DNA of 64,000 bases from Rhodeus uyekii (GCA_037043235.1 JAWRVZ010000075.1:2629501-2693500); one strand, 5' to 3'. Numbered from the stretch's first letter, positions 36,164 to 48,735 are shown. Translations and numbers: made by a program. Notes: generated by a model from the letters alone, not told the origin.

Positions 36164-36986
36164 AACCTTTACAATAAGGTTCAGTTAATTAATGGTATTT
36201 AAATATAATAACCAACAATGAGCAATGCATTTGTTACAGTATTTATTCATCTTTTTTAAGCTGTTAAAATTATTAAAATGAAAATTATGTTAGTGTGGCT
36301 CCATTACATAATATTAACAGATACAACTTTTTGTAACTTTTTTCAAGTGACTTGCATTGCATTTCAAGAAAGACATTGACATTATAATCAGTTCTTGCTT
36401 TCCCTGGGAATCGAACCCATGACCTTGGTGTTGCAATCGCCACTCTCTACTCTTTGAGCTACAGGAAAGCTTTTGATTTTAATAATGTATTAGTAAATCT
36501 TAGACTGTAAAAAAAGATGGACAGCACATCTCAGCTTCCTTCCATAGTTGGAAAATGAAGCCAAAACATCCCAGTAAGGGTCGCGCAAAAGTGATGGTGA
36601 GGTGGAGCTCACACTCCCACAGGCTCAATCACAAACAAAGCTGTCAATCATGAGCTTACACCATGTTTTTATAGCATCCAATAACTAACCAAAACCAAAC
36701 TTACTGGGAAAACGAGCACTTGAACACATCTGCATGATAAGAACTTCCTAAAATGACAGTGTAATTGGATTTTTTTAGCTTGGCTCGCGTCCCGTTCGAT
36801 TACACGGGGAGGGCGTGATTTAAGACCTGTACTGCACTGTACGATCCAAATGCTTTGGCTTCACTTTTTAGGACTTCTGTGGCACGCATGGTTGAAATTA
36901 ACATTAACTGAGACTAATAAAGGCTTTAGATGGATTAGTTCATATTAACTAATAAAGTTAACTAATGGAAACTTATTGTAAAGTTT
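36164..36986. mobile_element. Palindromic MITE (CTTTACAATAAGG ends), broken by insertions
   Basis: The left arm AAAACCTTTACAATAAGGTT and the right-end complement AAAACTTTACAATAAGTTTC are inverted repeats. Between them lie a V-SINE-like SINE (36345-36474) and an unclassified GC-richer repeat (about 36500-36893) with CTTCCATAGTTGGAAAATGA and GGACTTCTGTGGCACGCATG. A less disrupted relative is at 46303-46613. Layered insertion history is clear, though the inner boundaries are approximate. Confidence 0.6.
36345..36474 (-). mobile_element. Truncated V-SINE-like SINE, minus strand
   Basis: The tRNA-like head and B-box complement GAATCGAACCC are present at the right, but the conserved tail (GCGTCTGCCAAATG) is missing at the left. 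The copy stops after GTGACTTGCATTGC. It is 3' truncated. Confidence 0.8.
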
Positions 36987-38344
36987 TTCCAACAAGGATC
37001 ATAACTTTGTGTGAGGAACAGGCTGAATCATTTCATATCAAAGACTTTAGATATACAAAGATGGTGGATTCCTGTTACTACAAATGGGAGAAACCGCAAC
37101 GCACAATATGGCGGAATAAGTCCCGCCTTCTAAATAAAACAGCCAATCGCCTTTGAGTAAACTGCATCTGCCTTTAGAAGATCCGGTTCCCACATGTGCT
37201 GAAATATACACTTTTTTGTAGACTTTTTTTCTGAAAGAATCAATGGTTCATGTGAGTTAATGTCATATTTTATTGCTAATTTGAAATAAGTTACTGAATT
37301 GTGAGTTTTACCAGTAGTTTTAGTTTTTTCCCCATTTAAGTACCTATGAGTTGTTTTTGTATGAGCAAAATAGCTGTCCGGAGGCGTTAAAAATACGGCC
37401 TCTGAGTGAACAGACTGAAATGGACTTTGGTCATATGAACTAAGTTTATGGTGCTTTTATGTCCTTGACAGACAGACAATCATAATAACAATAATTTATT
37501 GTATTAAAAAAAGAGCCTTTTGTCCTTTTTGTGTGTGATTGGGGGGGTTTGGAACGAGTAAGCAATGATTGAACTGTTGTTTTTGCGGTGAACTGTTCCT
37601 TTAAACCATGGCTGTATTTTGTATAAAAATTCCACTCATGTCCTAAATGAATTCTAACATGCCATGCCAAATCCACTGTATTATTGACATTGCTAGTACA
37701 TTTCCCCTTTGGCATGACGGAATTATACACAAACAGCTAATATTAACATTCACATTCTCCCATAAAACTTTACGTGGCACCCGTCGACCAAACACCAAAT
37801 CAAATCCCCACGCATCTGCTGGTATCTGTCAATATGTGCATTCCTGCAACATTTCGGCAGGCACGTCGCACCCCTCACCATTTTGTAAATCTGAAAGGGG
37901 GATTTCCTCAAAGAAGGGATTTATAGCTTCATGCCGGCTTCACATGATTGATAGCACACAGTGGAGCCTTTGTACAGGAAGACGCATGCCTCACTGTGGG
38001 CCAACTGCATCTGTCTGAAACAAAACATGATGCCAGGCCTTCCTGAACACTCTGACTTGAGTCATCGCGAGAAGGTTCCAGTAACCTCCTTGTGGGTGTA
38101 GTGTTAAGTCGCTCGTGAGAGTTGCTGCTATCGGGATGTGAATGGAGAAATGCAGATGAGCTGCTGCCAACTGAGACCTTTGATTGCTGGCTCTCGGGGG
38201 ATTTGAACTTAGTTTGGTTTGATTCACTAAGATTTGACTCAGTGGTTTCAGTGGTTTATGCATCCTGTGAATTGCTTGTTTTCATACCTGTGTGAAAATG
38301 TTGGTGTTTCCAGTTAACAGATTATAGAGCCGTTTGGGAACTTC
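36987..38344. other. Intronic DNA, no gene recognised
   Basis: Sequence at 37060-37200 (CAATATGGCGGAATAAGTCC, CAGCCAATCGCCTTTGAG) looks like transposon debris but has no visible ends. Around 37640-38200 the DNA is balanced in composition with overlapping frames on both strands (123 and 94 codons) lacking domains. Confidence 0.35.
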
Positions 38345-38587
38345 TTAAAGGGATAGATCATCTGAAAATGAAAATTTGGTCATCACTTACTCTCACCCCT
38401 CATGTTGTTCCAAAGCTGTATGTGCTTCTTTCTTCTGTTTCACACAAAAGAACATTTTAGATTTTTTTTTTTAATCACACAATTGACGGTAGAAATTGAC
38501 TTCTATAGTAGGAAAGTAAAATACTATGGCTACCCTCTGTCTGAAAAATTTAGAAAAGTTTCATTGTTGGGCAAACTTTCTCTTTAA
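38345..38587. mobile_element. Cyprinid palindromic MITE, degenerate
   Basis: Begins TTAAAGGGATAGATCATCTG and ends TCTCTTTAA. The interior has TGTTGTTCCAAAGCTGTATG and TTCTTTCTTCTGTTTCACAC. Family as at 18379-18564. The right arm is decayed. Confidence 0.7.
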
Positions 38588-38804
38588 ATAACTAGCCTGA
38601 GAAGATGACATGCTTTCCTTATAGTTCAAACTTAATACAGTAGTTCCTGTATCAACATCAAACGTTGACTTTTAAACACAATTACTTCCATAATGGGATT
38701 TATTTTATTTATTTTTTATTCTATGAATAAATGGCGTTGGATGTGGATCGTGTGAAATAATATTTGTAATAAAAATATTAATAGTTATTATAATATTATC
38801 TTTG

Positions 38805-39162
38805 TTTTATTTTATTTTGTTATTTCTTGTTTTTGGGGACATGTGAATCATGAAAAAAAGGCATAGAAAAGATGAATATTGATTTATTATTAAAAATAAT
38901 TATTTTAATAAAAAAAAAATTGTATTTATGCCAGTTTAAATAGCCAATATTACAGGGAAATTGATTAAATGGTACAATTTTCATTTTATTATTTTATTTT
39001 GTTATTTCTTATTTTTTGGGGACATGTGAATCATAAACAAAAAGGCATAGAAAAGATGAATATTGATTTATTATTAAAAATAGTTATTTTTAATAATATA
39101 TATATTTTTTTAATTTATGCCAGTTTAAACAGCCAATATTACAGGGAAATTGATTAAATGGT
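38805..39162. repeat. Tandem duplication, two units of about 180 bp
   Basis: Unit 1 (about 38805-38973) and unit 2 (about 38987-39162) share TTATTTTGTTATTTCTT, GGGGACATGTGAATCAT, GGCATAGAAAAGATGAATAT, TTATGCCAGTTTAAA and TTACAGGGAAATTGATTAAA in the same order. Offset grows from 182 to 189 bp through small A/T indels. High identity suggests a fairly recent local duplication of unique intronic DNA. Confidence 0.9.
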
Positions 39163-39389
39163 AAAAAAAAAAACATTTTTTAAAATTGTTTGGAATAATG
39201 TAGGTGGATAATACATGCACAATAAATGTGGTTTCATTTTTGAAACAAGAACAAAATCATAATATCACAGTCTGATAGTCCTGCCTATCATTTCCAATAA
39301 ATCGAAATAGCTAAACATGTTGCGAGCGCCGTTTCATGTCTTCTTTAAATGTTTCAAAAATGTCTTGAGCCTTTATGGTATATTCATTT

Positions 39390-40020
39390 CCTCTGGCGTG
39401 CTTTCGATGTTATTACTAGTAGCAGTAAATTTGAGGCTTTCATGAGGTCAAAAAGGAGGCTGTTTCAACTCCTAGCCGATCAAATCAGCATATAAATTGC
39501 AAACGGATGCAGATCCATGCCGGAATCCCAGAATCCTTCCTTCAATGTGCTCATCTCCTTCCCCAGTCATTTTTCACCTCACTGTTTGGAGAGGTCTCTC
39601 ACAGGGGGCACACATCTGTCTCCCTGCCCTTCAGTCTACTCACTTGACTTTCCCCTCCAAGGCGCACTGTTTAAAGATGTGCAGCTGCCTCCCTGAGAGC
39701 CAGGATGGCCACCGTGGAGGCCTGTAGTTAGTCCGTCAGTGGCTGGGTTTGCTTGAGTGGAGCCATGTGCGGCTGAGCCTGGGAGGCTGAGGTCCTTGCT
39801 GGGATAAGCGCTTTAATACCTGCCATTACGCTGCCAGAGGGAGTCATTAGGAGCCACCGGATCCTGTTGCAGATCACAGTCAAATGAACACCGGTCCTCA
39901 TTTTGGCCCGGGCTCTGACTCCCATCAGAGCTGCAGTGAGACCCAATGATCCTCAAGAGCGGTTCGAGCCCACGGCCCGCCTCTGCTCTGGAAGCGCGCA
40001 TTTTTTTGGTCCCCAGTTCT
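39390..40020. promoter_or_regulatory. Candidate regulatory block
   Basis: GC-richer unique segment between AT-rich stretches, with no repeats. Short opposing frames (39497-39727 plus, 39728-39946 minus) have no domains. Inference from composition and position only. Confidence 0.28.
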
Positions 40021-40308
40021 GTTACTGGAGGCGTGTAATTTGTTAGTCATGATTTATGATTTGGGAATTTTTTTTGTCGTGCATTCTGGAAATTTATTGG
40101 AGTGTCTGAATAGGAAGCTCAATAGTCTTTTGGTTAAAATTGCTCCTATTTGTCATGATAGTGACACTTTATGTTTGTTTTAATTTCTTCAATGTCAGTT
40201 TTTTACTTTCTGAAAGTTTTTTTTCATCGGTTTGCATTATAGTCGCCTGGGTGTTCTGGATTCTATCCATCTATCTATGCTTGTTATTATTAAATCTGAT
40301 TTTATTCG

Positions 40309-40311
40309 GGA

Positions 40312-40384
<73 letters not shown>

Positions 40385-40442
40385 GTCTGTCTGTCTGTCT
40401 GTCTATCTGTCTGTCTGTCTGTCTGTCAGTTTTTCTATCTAC

Positions 40443-40527
<85 letters not shown>

Positions 40528-40780
40528 CATCCATCTGTCTATCTATCAGTTTTTCTGTCTATCCATCCATCCATTCATCTATCCATCCATCCATCCATCC
40601 ATCTGTCTATCTATCAGTTTTTCTGTCTATCTATCCATCCATTTATCCATCCATCCATCCATCCATCCATCCAACCGTCTATCTATCAATCTATCGTTCC
40701 ATCCATCTATCTATATTTCAATATATTTTTCTATTCATCCATCCCTCTATCTGTCTGTCCATCCACCCACCCATCCATCC
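40309..40780. repeat. (ATCT)n array with GTCT and CATC variants
   Basis: About 470 bp of ATCT tetranucleotides, with GTCT-rich segments near 40385-40425 and CATC-rich segments from about 40525 onward. The complement is a GATA/GACA array. All plus frames stay open as Ser-Ile-Tyr-Leu or Ser-Ile-His-Pro repeats; these are not genes. Confidence 0.95.
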
Positions 40781-41600
40781 GGACTTTGAATTTCATTTCT
40801 TTTTAATTATGGGATTTAAAAAGAATGGCTTATTATCTGTACCATGAGTAATACTAATGAGGATGAGTCCAAAGAATGAATCTTGACACCTTCCTGACTT
40901 TGATACAGTGTCCGTAGGCCGTGTTGACTAAGATCCTCCCATCTCATTGGTCAACAACGTGCAGCAGGACGGGGTAGAGGTCAGATGTGTAGTTGGACGC
41001 CTCCAGACCAGTAACACCAGGCCCATCTGAACGCATTACCGTCCAGTACGGCATCGGTACTGCACACGTTATAGCCGAGAGCAGTTCTGTGATTGTGTTT
41101 GATCGTTGTGTCAGTGAAAACGTACCGCATTGTGTTTTTGCATGCATGAGCGCGATGCACCCATGAGCTGGAACGTGCCAGAGAAACACAGAAATGTGTT
41201 CTATTTTAGAAAGGGACTTCCTGGTGATTGTACAGATACACACTACTGTGTGCCAACCTGCTAACAGATGGCATGGGAGTGACGTCGCCTTCGTGGTCTA
41301 CTTATACTACATCCATTTCCTGTCTGAGGCTTGAAGCTGATGTAACCAGACCGGGGATCTGATTAATTGAGTTTTCAAAGGGTTTTTATAACGTTGCAGA
41401 TGTTCACATGCCCATAACACATGTGAAGCACAAGTATTTTGTAAAACTACCTTTTTAATAGATTAGTCTGTTGATTTTGTTTTCTTTTTCTGTTAAAGTA
41501 TGTATTACATAATATAAATATGCGTTAATATTTCTGAATAAATTAACAAAAATGTAAATAATAAAGCGAGGAACACATATAAATATATAATTATATATAT
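40781..41600. other. Intronic DNA, partly GC-richer
   Basis: About 40900-41330 is balanced in composition with several CpG and no repeats; a 99-codon minus frame there (40944-41243) has no domain. The remainder is AT-rich. No gene recognised. Confidence 0.35.
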
Positions 41601-41606
41601 ATATAT

Positions 41607-41841
41607 AAACATTAACATTTCTTATTTTATAAATTTTCTTACGTGCCTTTTTTATATATATTTTCTCTCTTTTTTAGATTGATTATTTTCATTTTTAGTA
41701 ATTTTAATACTTATTTTTAATTTTAGTTTTCTACTTTAAGCATAATTGTTTAATTTCCAATGAAGTAAATGAGTTTTTAAATGAAATTATTTCATTTTAA
41801 AATGAAAAAGGCACATAAGAAAATTTATAAAATAAGAAATG

Positions 41842-41930
<89 letters not shown>

Positions 41931-42060
41931 AACATTTATTTTATCAATTTCCTTATGTGCCTTTTTCATTTGTATTAGCTTTTTTTAGATTGATTATTTT
42001 CATTTTTAGTTATTTTAATACTTATTTTTAATTTGAGTCCTACTTTTTTAAGCATAATTT
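41607..42060. repeat. Direct repeat pair with an inverted third copy around (TA)n
   Basis: Segment A (41607-41757) and segment B (41924-42060) are direct repeats sharing ACATT...TTATTTTAT, TGTGCC/CGTGCC, TTTTTTAGATTGATTATTTT and TTTTTAATTT in order. Between them 41801-41841 is an inverted copy of the first 40 bases of each. The inverted arm and the start of B flank a (TA)n tract at 41846-41923, giving a palindrome of about 170 bp. Confidence 0.85.
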
Positions 42061-42279
42061 TTTCTTTTTCATCTACTATTTATATGTATTTTTTTTAATC
42101 GCAGTTACTGAAAAAGATTTGTAATAGTTTTAGCTTTAATTTATATTATATAATACAAATTTAAACATACACATGTTGGATGATTTGTAGACCATTGTGA
42201 CCCACCGCTTATAAATATCTGATTTTATGCAGCAATTAGCAGGTAGCGATTAGCTAACTGAGTTTAGATTAAACACTAA

Positions 42280-43030
42280 ATCATGCCGTTGAGCTCTGTA
42301 TGGGTTAGATTCGCTGCAGATTGTTCGCAGAGCGCTTGTGTAACGTTTGACCTGGCGGCCCTGTTTTGCAGAGGCCCATGGGAGCTTCCTGAAGTCCTGA
42401 TTCAGGTCTCATTGCTTCCTGTCTATTTTGCTTGAGCTGATCAATCACAGAGACGAATGTGTCTGTCAACCCACACGTGTCCACCGCCGCACCTGCTCGA
42501 TACCCCCGTGCTGAAACACTGCCATCTTAGCGGATCTTGACAGATGTTCCCCACTTCAAAACACGTCTGTGCATCTATCGCTTGTGTTTGTTTGGGCGAG
42601 GGGGCATTTAGCCATACGCATCCTTGCGAGGATATGTTTGCGTTTAAAATTGAATTAATTACATGATATTAATCAAATTAATGGCATATATAAATATCGT
42701 CTTGCATCTGTCACTCCGTAGGCCCCATATTTGTGCTTTTGCACGATTTCGTTGTGCATTGGCTCGTGTGTGTGTATGCGTGTTCTCCCCTCGCTGGCAG
42801 TATGTGGCTGGGACACAGGCATGAGGTAGCACACGGTGTCCAGATCCCTCCATCAGGGACCTCATCAGCCTCTGAATTTCCTTCCCCTCTCGCCTCAGGC
42901 CATCCATATTCATTTCCTGTACTGATTTAGGCCCAATGAAGAAAGAAAGCTGGCTTCTCTTTCTTCCCCCCACCGGTCCTCCTGCCTGCCGCCTTGCGTG
43001 ACAACACACTGTAATTGCATTGGATTAGTA
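42280..43030. promoter_or_regulatory. Candidate regulatory block
   Basis: Balanced, repeat-poor unique sequence with several CpG. Includes CGCTTGTGTAACGTTTGACC and AACACACTGTAATTGCATTGG. A 116-codon minus frame at 42659-43009 shows no domain. Enhancer role is inferred from context only. Confidence 0.3.
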
Positions 43031-46000
43031 TGATAGTGTACACAGCCTGGGTCAAATACCTATTTGAGAGATCACCGCTCTAGCGTACATACAATTCTTT
43101 GTTTACTTGCTGTGCCTTCATTCAAATAACTGACGTGCATTTTTGATGCTGTTCTGAGACGTAATAAGATCATAAATTACGGTCGGTCTATTTATTGAAA
43201 CATTAAAAGCCTCAACAATGCAAGTGAATTGAATTGATTGTTTACAATATGTCGTACTTTTCTAAATTAATATTGATGTGAAATGGAATAAATAAGGATT
43301 GGGCTGTTTAACAGTGTCATAAAAAGCTCAAGTAAAACATGATACTTGTAACCTGTTACCGTAAAGCAACATTATTAATGACAAAAGCTCAAACGAAAGG
43401 CAAAATGTTGCCTTATCTAGCTACCTAGTTAACTAGTAGGCTTGTTGTTGTATACAATTTGGTTTACGAAAAATAAAATAAAGTCATATTTAAATGCATG
43501 AATAAAGGTCTATTTATTACACAAGAAAAAATATATATATATATTATTTCTTTCAAGAACTACAATGAACAGCTTTTTTCTTTTCTCATACTACAACACG
43601 TTTTTCCTGGATCTTGTGAAGTCACAATGTTACTCATTTAAATAATCTCCGCCCGCACAATATGCAAAAAAAAAAAGAGACGAGAGAAGATTAGAGCACT
43701 TCTGCCCTAGAGAAGATTGATTGTTGTTGCTGTTTTTTCCACCCCGACAAAAGTTTGTCCTAAGGCCTTAATTTGAACACTGTTCCTGAACATTTAATGG
43801 AGAACAGCTTCCAGAATCTAAGAGAGTATAATGCAGGCTTCTCACAAAAGCTTCTCCTGAAAGACATAGCCGTTCCATAACTCGTAAGTATGTCTTATTT
43901 ATTGCAGTTACGTTTTCTATTAACATTTCTAATTATATATGAAGTAGTGTAAACAAAGAGAAAAGCTTTACCTCTACTAGCCTGCTAACTAACAGTACAG
44001 TGTTGATGTAGTGTTTACTGTAGCGTTTGTAAGACCCATCGTTTTGTGATTGATTACTGTTTTGTATTGCTATAGTTTTTCGAAAAATATAATTAAATTG
44101 TGGATAACAATGTATCTATAAGAAATAGCACTCTGAAATGCCCTGTGAAATCCATGCTTGAAATCCGTTCTACACCATCCTCTTGTTTGTTAACATTCTT
44201 AAGTCTGAATCATGCTTGAATTGGTTTGAAATTGATGTCATCCTTCATTTTACATCTGTGTGATAAACAATCACACAGTGATAAACAAGGCATGGAACGA
44301 TACACAGACAGAACCCGGAAGTGAAACATGACGAGACTGTGACAATAGTAAGGGGAGTGCCAATCATATAATCACACGTTTTGTATTTTGTAAGGAGGGG
44401 CTTCATTGAAAACGACGTGTTTGATATCTTGTTCACGTTGATCGTACATTCAAATTAAAGGTAAAAAGAAGTAAATCCATAAAAGTAAAGCTCAGTTGAT
44501 TTCACAAAAAGAGAAATTTGATCATATTACAGAAAACAAAGCAAAATGTTTTTAAATGATTGTTGTGGAACGGAATAAATACATGCATAAAGGTTTAGCT
44601 CAACAGTGGAGCACAAGTACAAAATGCCGAATTAGTCTACATTTGTTGTTTATACAGTATCCCACTCTTGATTGGAGAATAAAATAAATTCGACATGAAT
44701 GTTTCTTCTAGTTGATGGCTTAAAAAGTAGCTATGTTGCTATTAGCATGTCGATTGTGTGTGTGTGATGGATTTCTCTTTGATGTGTGCTTTTTTGGTGT
44801 CTGTCATCTTAAACAAAGAGGTGATGTGGTGCGCCATTGTTGGGTGGGATGATATCGTTACATTAGCCGCACACACGAGAATCAAACCCCATGATTACAC
44901 TGGTGGGCGTAGCGTTTTTGTTCTTCCAGGGGGGAGGAAATTGACTGTAATAAAAAAGAAGTCAGATGACTTAACTCTGTAATTACTGGCCTGTTTTCAT
45001 GATCCTGTATTCTATTTAAGAGCTAAGTCTCAAATGGCTGCTACTTACCAGTTAAGATTAATCCTGCCATTAAACCCTTGGCGTTTAGAGGATGCAAACT
45101 CTCTTGAAAAGGTCTGCCGGTGAGATGTAGTAAGTGTAGATGTACATTAGTCCCTGGCTCTGTAAATCTTGCGTCTGTGTTTGACATCAAATGGACACAC
45201 ACACACACACACACTCGGATAAAGTCACCTAAGGCTCAGATCATGAGTGGTAGGAATGTTCTACCGCCCACAGGCATATTGAACAGACAGATACTGCGGT
45301 TTGCAAACAGCCCACATTGATCATTATTCATGAAAGACAGTCATATGAAAGTTCTGCCTTATATAGAGAGAGCCGGCATAAAAGATGCAGTCAGACGCGC
45401 ACACATGACCCTAAATGTCGCGGAACGGGCGTGTGTTTATGTGGGCGGATGAGCTTCATGCATGTGGGACTGTTTGTTTGTTTGTTTGCTTGCAATTATA
45501 GCCTGACGCTTGTCTTTGAATACAAATGTGAACGTGTGCTAAGTGCATATTTATTTTTATGGCCATTTGAGCCCGTAAGTTTACATGTTATAATGATTAC
45601 GTCTGCAATGAGGTGCGTTCGGCGTGCTGTCCGTGCACGTGTTTCTCCGCGGGCCGCCGTGAACGTTAGCCCGCTGGCACACTGCAAAATCTCAGGCCCG
45701 TGAGTAATTGACCAGTTTTGATAAACGCCTCTGAATGACACCGGCATAATTCACCCTAAAAGTTTGCACTGTCACCGAGATGAGCTAACTGTCTCGTGCA
45801 AATATATGGGTGCAATTTTCGAAATAGGTTTATAGCAATCCTTGGGAGAGGAGGGCGAGATAGTGATATTACTGACTTTATTACTCTAGCCGAACATCAT
45901 TCGGCACCTTGCCCTTTTTGTACCTCCGTTTCTCTCTCTATCCCCGCTGTCACAGACGGCTAGGGCTTTGTAGTATCGGATGACACGTTTTCTGGTCATG

Positions 46001-46302
46001 GAGCTGGATGAATTGCGTTAAACGCAGGTCCGGCCAGCAGTCGCCGTTCACGTTTTCCCTGGCTCTGAGCCTAAAACGGCAAGTTTAGATATTTTTTAGC
46101 AGCATATTATTAAATCAAGTGTCAGAAGCAATACATGCTTTTATAAAACGTTAGTTAACATAAAATAACAATGAAAAATACCTCATTTAGTTCATTCCAA
46201 CATGTACTGATATATTACTAGAGTCAAGTGTTGAAGAATATCTGCTAATATTTAATGGATACATCAGACATAAACTATGAACAGTTTTATTAACCAACTT
46301 GA
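43031..46302. other. Mostly AT-rich intronic DNA
   Basis: No gene recognised. Short (CA)n at about 45197-45212. A GC- and CpG-richer patch at about 45390-46080 contains opposing frames of 128 and 83 codons without domains and is another weak regulatory candidate. Around 43650 the words ATCTCCGCCCGCACAATATG look like old repeat debris. Confidence 0.35.
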
Positions 46303-46613
46303 TAGCGCTTTACAATAAGGTTTCATTAGTTGAGCTAAGAACTAAGAATAACTATTGTTTGACAGCATTTATTGATGTTAGTTTGTGTTAATGTCAACAT
46401 TTATTAATACATTATTAAAATCAAACGTTGTCTTTGTTAACATTAGTTTATGCACTGCGAGCTAACATGAACAAACAATGAACGGCTGTATTTTTATAGA
46501 CTAACATGAACAAAGATAAATACTGCAACAAATGTATTGCTCATGGTTAGTTCATGTTAGTTAATACATTAACTGAAGGTAACAAATGTGACCTTATTGT
46601 GAAATGTTACCGC
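46303..46613. mobile_element. Palindromic MITE (GCTTTACAATAAGG ends)
   Basis: Left AGCGCTTTACAATAAGGTTT and right complement AGCGGTAACATTTCACAATAAGG are imperfect inverted ends. The interior is rich in TTAGTT/AACATGAAC words in both orientations. Same family as the broken copy at 36164-36986. Confidence 0.68.
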
Positions 46614-47300
46614 TAACTTTAATAAAGATTAATAAATGCTCATTGTTAGCTTGTCGTAGTGAATGCATTGACTAAAGGGACCTTATGTGTTGTCTTTTTT
46701 TTTAATGATTTATAAATATTAAGATTTGTTTTTAAAGTTATACGTTTAAAAAAAAAGTAAATAATTCAATCAAATAAATAGGAAAATCAGTAAATATTAA
46801 GTCAATTAAACAGACCTTTCTAATGTGGCATTAATATTTGCATGTATCAAATGTATCATATTGCATTTTTGACAAAAAGTTGCCTTTTGGGTCTATTTTA
46901 GTGCTGCTGATGGGGGGAAAAAAAGGAAATCCATCAGATTTTCATCGTGTCTCGCTGTTTTTTCACTGCCTCACCTCATTTTTTATAATTAAAACTTTTC
47001 TTTTCTTTTCTTTATATGCAAGCAGTTCTGACTGACCTCGGTTGAGGCCTGTAAATGTTATTAGTCACTGAAGGTGTGGCAAATTTTACTGTTATAATAC
47101 CTATTTTTAGCATTGTTTTGAGATATTGCTCTGTCTCTCTGGTATTTCTAAGAGAAAGCTTGATGTGCTGCATGTTTTCATTAATTGTCATGGCAGTCTA
47201 GGCTTTTGTTGCATTAGGATAATTAGACATTTTCAGTATCAGTATCATTATTCTTAGCTTTTTAAGCAATTAAGTGCAATTACATTTTGCATTTGAACTT
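46614..47300. other. AT-rich intronic DNA
   Basis: The first 70 bases resemble a further fragment of the preceding repeat (AATAAATGCTCATTGTTAGC). The rest is unique and AT-rich, with no genes. Confidence 0.4.
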
Positions 47301-47379
47301 TTGTGTGCTGTATTTGTTTTTGGGTTGTGCGTCAGACCTCTCCTGGATCAGGTTCATAACCCTTACACAAAAACATACG

Positions 47380-48060
47380 GACCGGCCTATACGGTCGCGA
47401 TATACAGGGTCTCTATAATGCATCCTTTTAAATAAATACGGACAAAAGAATCACTGTTGCAATGCCATCCAGCTCTGATCCCACAAAACCTTGGACCACT
47501 CCCTTCTTGGCTCCCACTGAATACTTCCCTTTAGTGCCGTGATCGGCGTTGACTGAAAAAGTTCCTTATTCTGCACGGCTGAAGGCTTGTGGGCTGGGAA
47601 TGGGCTCTGTTGACTGGCAGCAATCAATCATAAAGCAGGAACGGGCTAATGAAGAAGACCATAGTTTATTAAAGCGCTTGTGGGGAAGATATTACTGCAG
47701 CTCCCGGATTTAGCTGGGATCTACACACAGGCTCTAACTGTAAAGCTACAGAGGTGTTTACCCAACACTGCTGTCCATTATGTGACCTGCTTATGAATCT
47801 GACCCATTTATAAAGTCACATTAGCCATGAGCCACAGAAAAAGTACATTAGTGGATAAATAGGGTCTGAGGTGACATTCACGCAGTAGTGAAATGCATTA
47901 ACGGACAGGTTTTAGGCTGCAAGATTAGCTTTGGCTGAATTATGGCAGGTTGTTTAATTGATTTCCATTCGCTAGAGCCACGATGAACGTTGTCTACAAG
48001 GTAAACAGACCAGCTTTTTCTGGGGTCCAAGCAGACGAAACAAAGCTAGATTAGATAAAT
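47380..48060. promoter_or_regulatory. Candidate regulatory block
   Basis: Repeat-free balanced sequence. Includes GGCAGCAATCAATCATAAAG, TTATTAAAGCGCTTGTGGGG and GTTTAATTGATTTCCATTCG, which carry homeodomain-like ATTGAT/ATTAAA cores. Function and conservation are inferred, not shown. Confidence 0.33.
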
Positions 48061-48535
48061 GATTGTGTGTGGATCAGGGTCAATGTATGCATGTGTATTA
48101 GTGTATCATATATTAATTAATTGCACATTTTTTTGTAATTAATCTCGATTGATCAATTATTTAAAGTAATAATTTCACATTTACTCTCCAAATTACGGTA
48201 GAAACCAAGATAGTAGCCCACATTTCAAATATGTTTTCATGAATGAAGGCCTGTATCAACACTGCTACTCTCTGTGAAATTGATTTTTTCTCTATCAATT
48301 TTGTCCATTAATTATAGCTATGCTGCATTACTGTGACTGAAAGCTATACATTTTAACATTTATTTGGCTTTAAAAGAAAAAAAAACTTTAATTTAAGCGA
48401 ATTTCACATGCACCCATTATGATAAATACCACATTTACCTGTGCCTGTGCCTGTTTTTATTATTATTAATACATTAAATTGATCATAAGTGATAGTGTTT
48501 TCATTGTTCTAAAATGTAACAGTTGTCACGCAAAT

Positions 48536-48735
48536 AAGAAGTTTGCAACATTGCTAACAATCAGAAATATTTTTTGAGCAGCAAATCGTCATTTTGGAAT
48601 GATTTCTTAAGGATTATGTGACACTGAAGACTGAAAATTAAGCTTGGTGTAATATTTCACAGTATAATAGATATTATGTTTTTGATCAAATAAATACTGC
48701 TCTGCTGAGCATTAGAGACATCTTTCAAAAATGTA
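48536..48735 (-). repeat. Cyprinid dispersed repeat, reverse copy
   Basis: TTTTTGAGCAGCAAATCGTC, GGATTATGTGACACTGAAGA and GATCAAATAAATACTG match the family seen at 34143 and 35770 in reverse orientation. Internally deleted and diverged. Confidence 0.65.

Noticed and set aside
40309..40780. CRISPR-like array
   Set aside because: Tetranucleotide repeat without spacers, in a vertebrate genome.
40140..40847. The longest frame of the window, 235 codons, Ser-Ile-Tyr-Leu rich
   Set aside because: It is a translation of the (ATCT)n array; other frames across the same array are also open.
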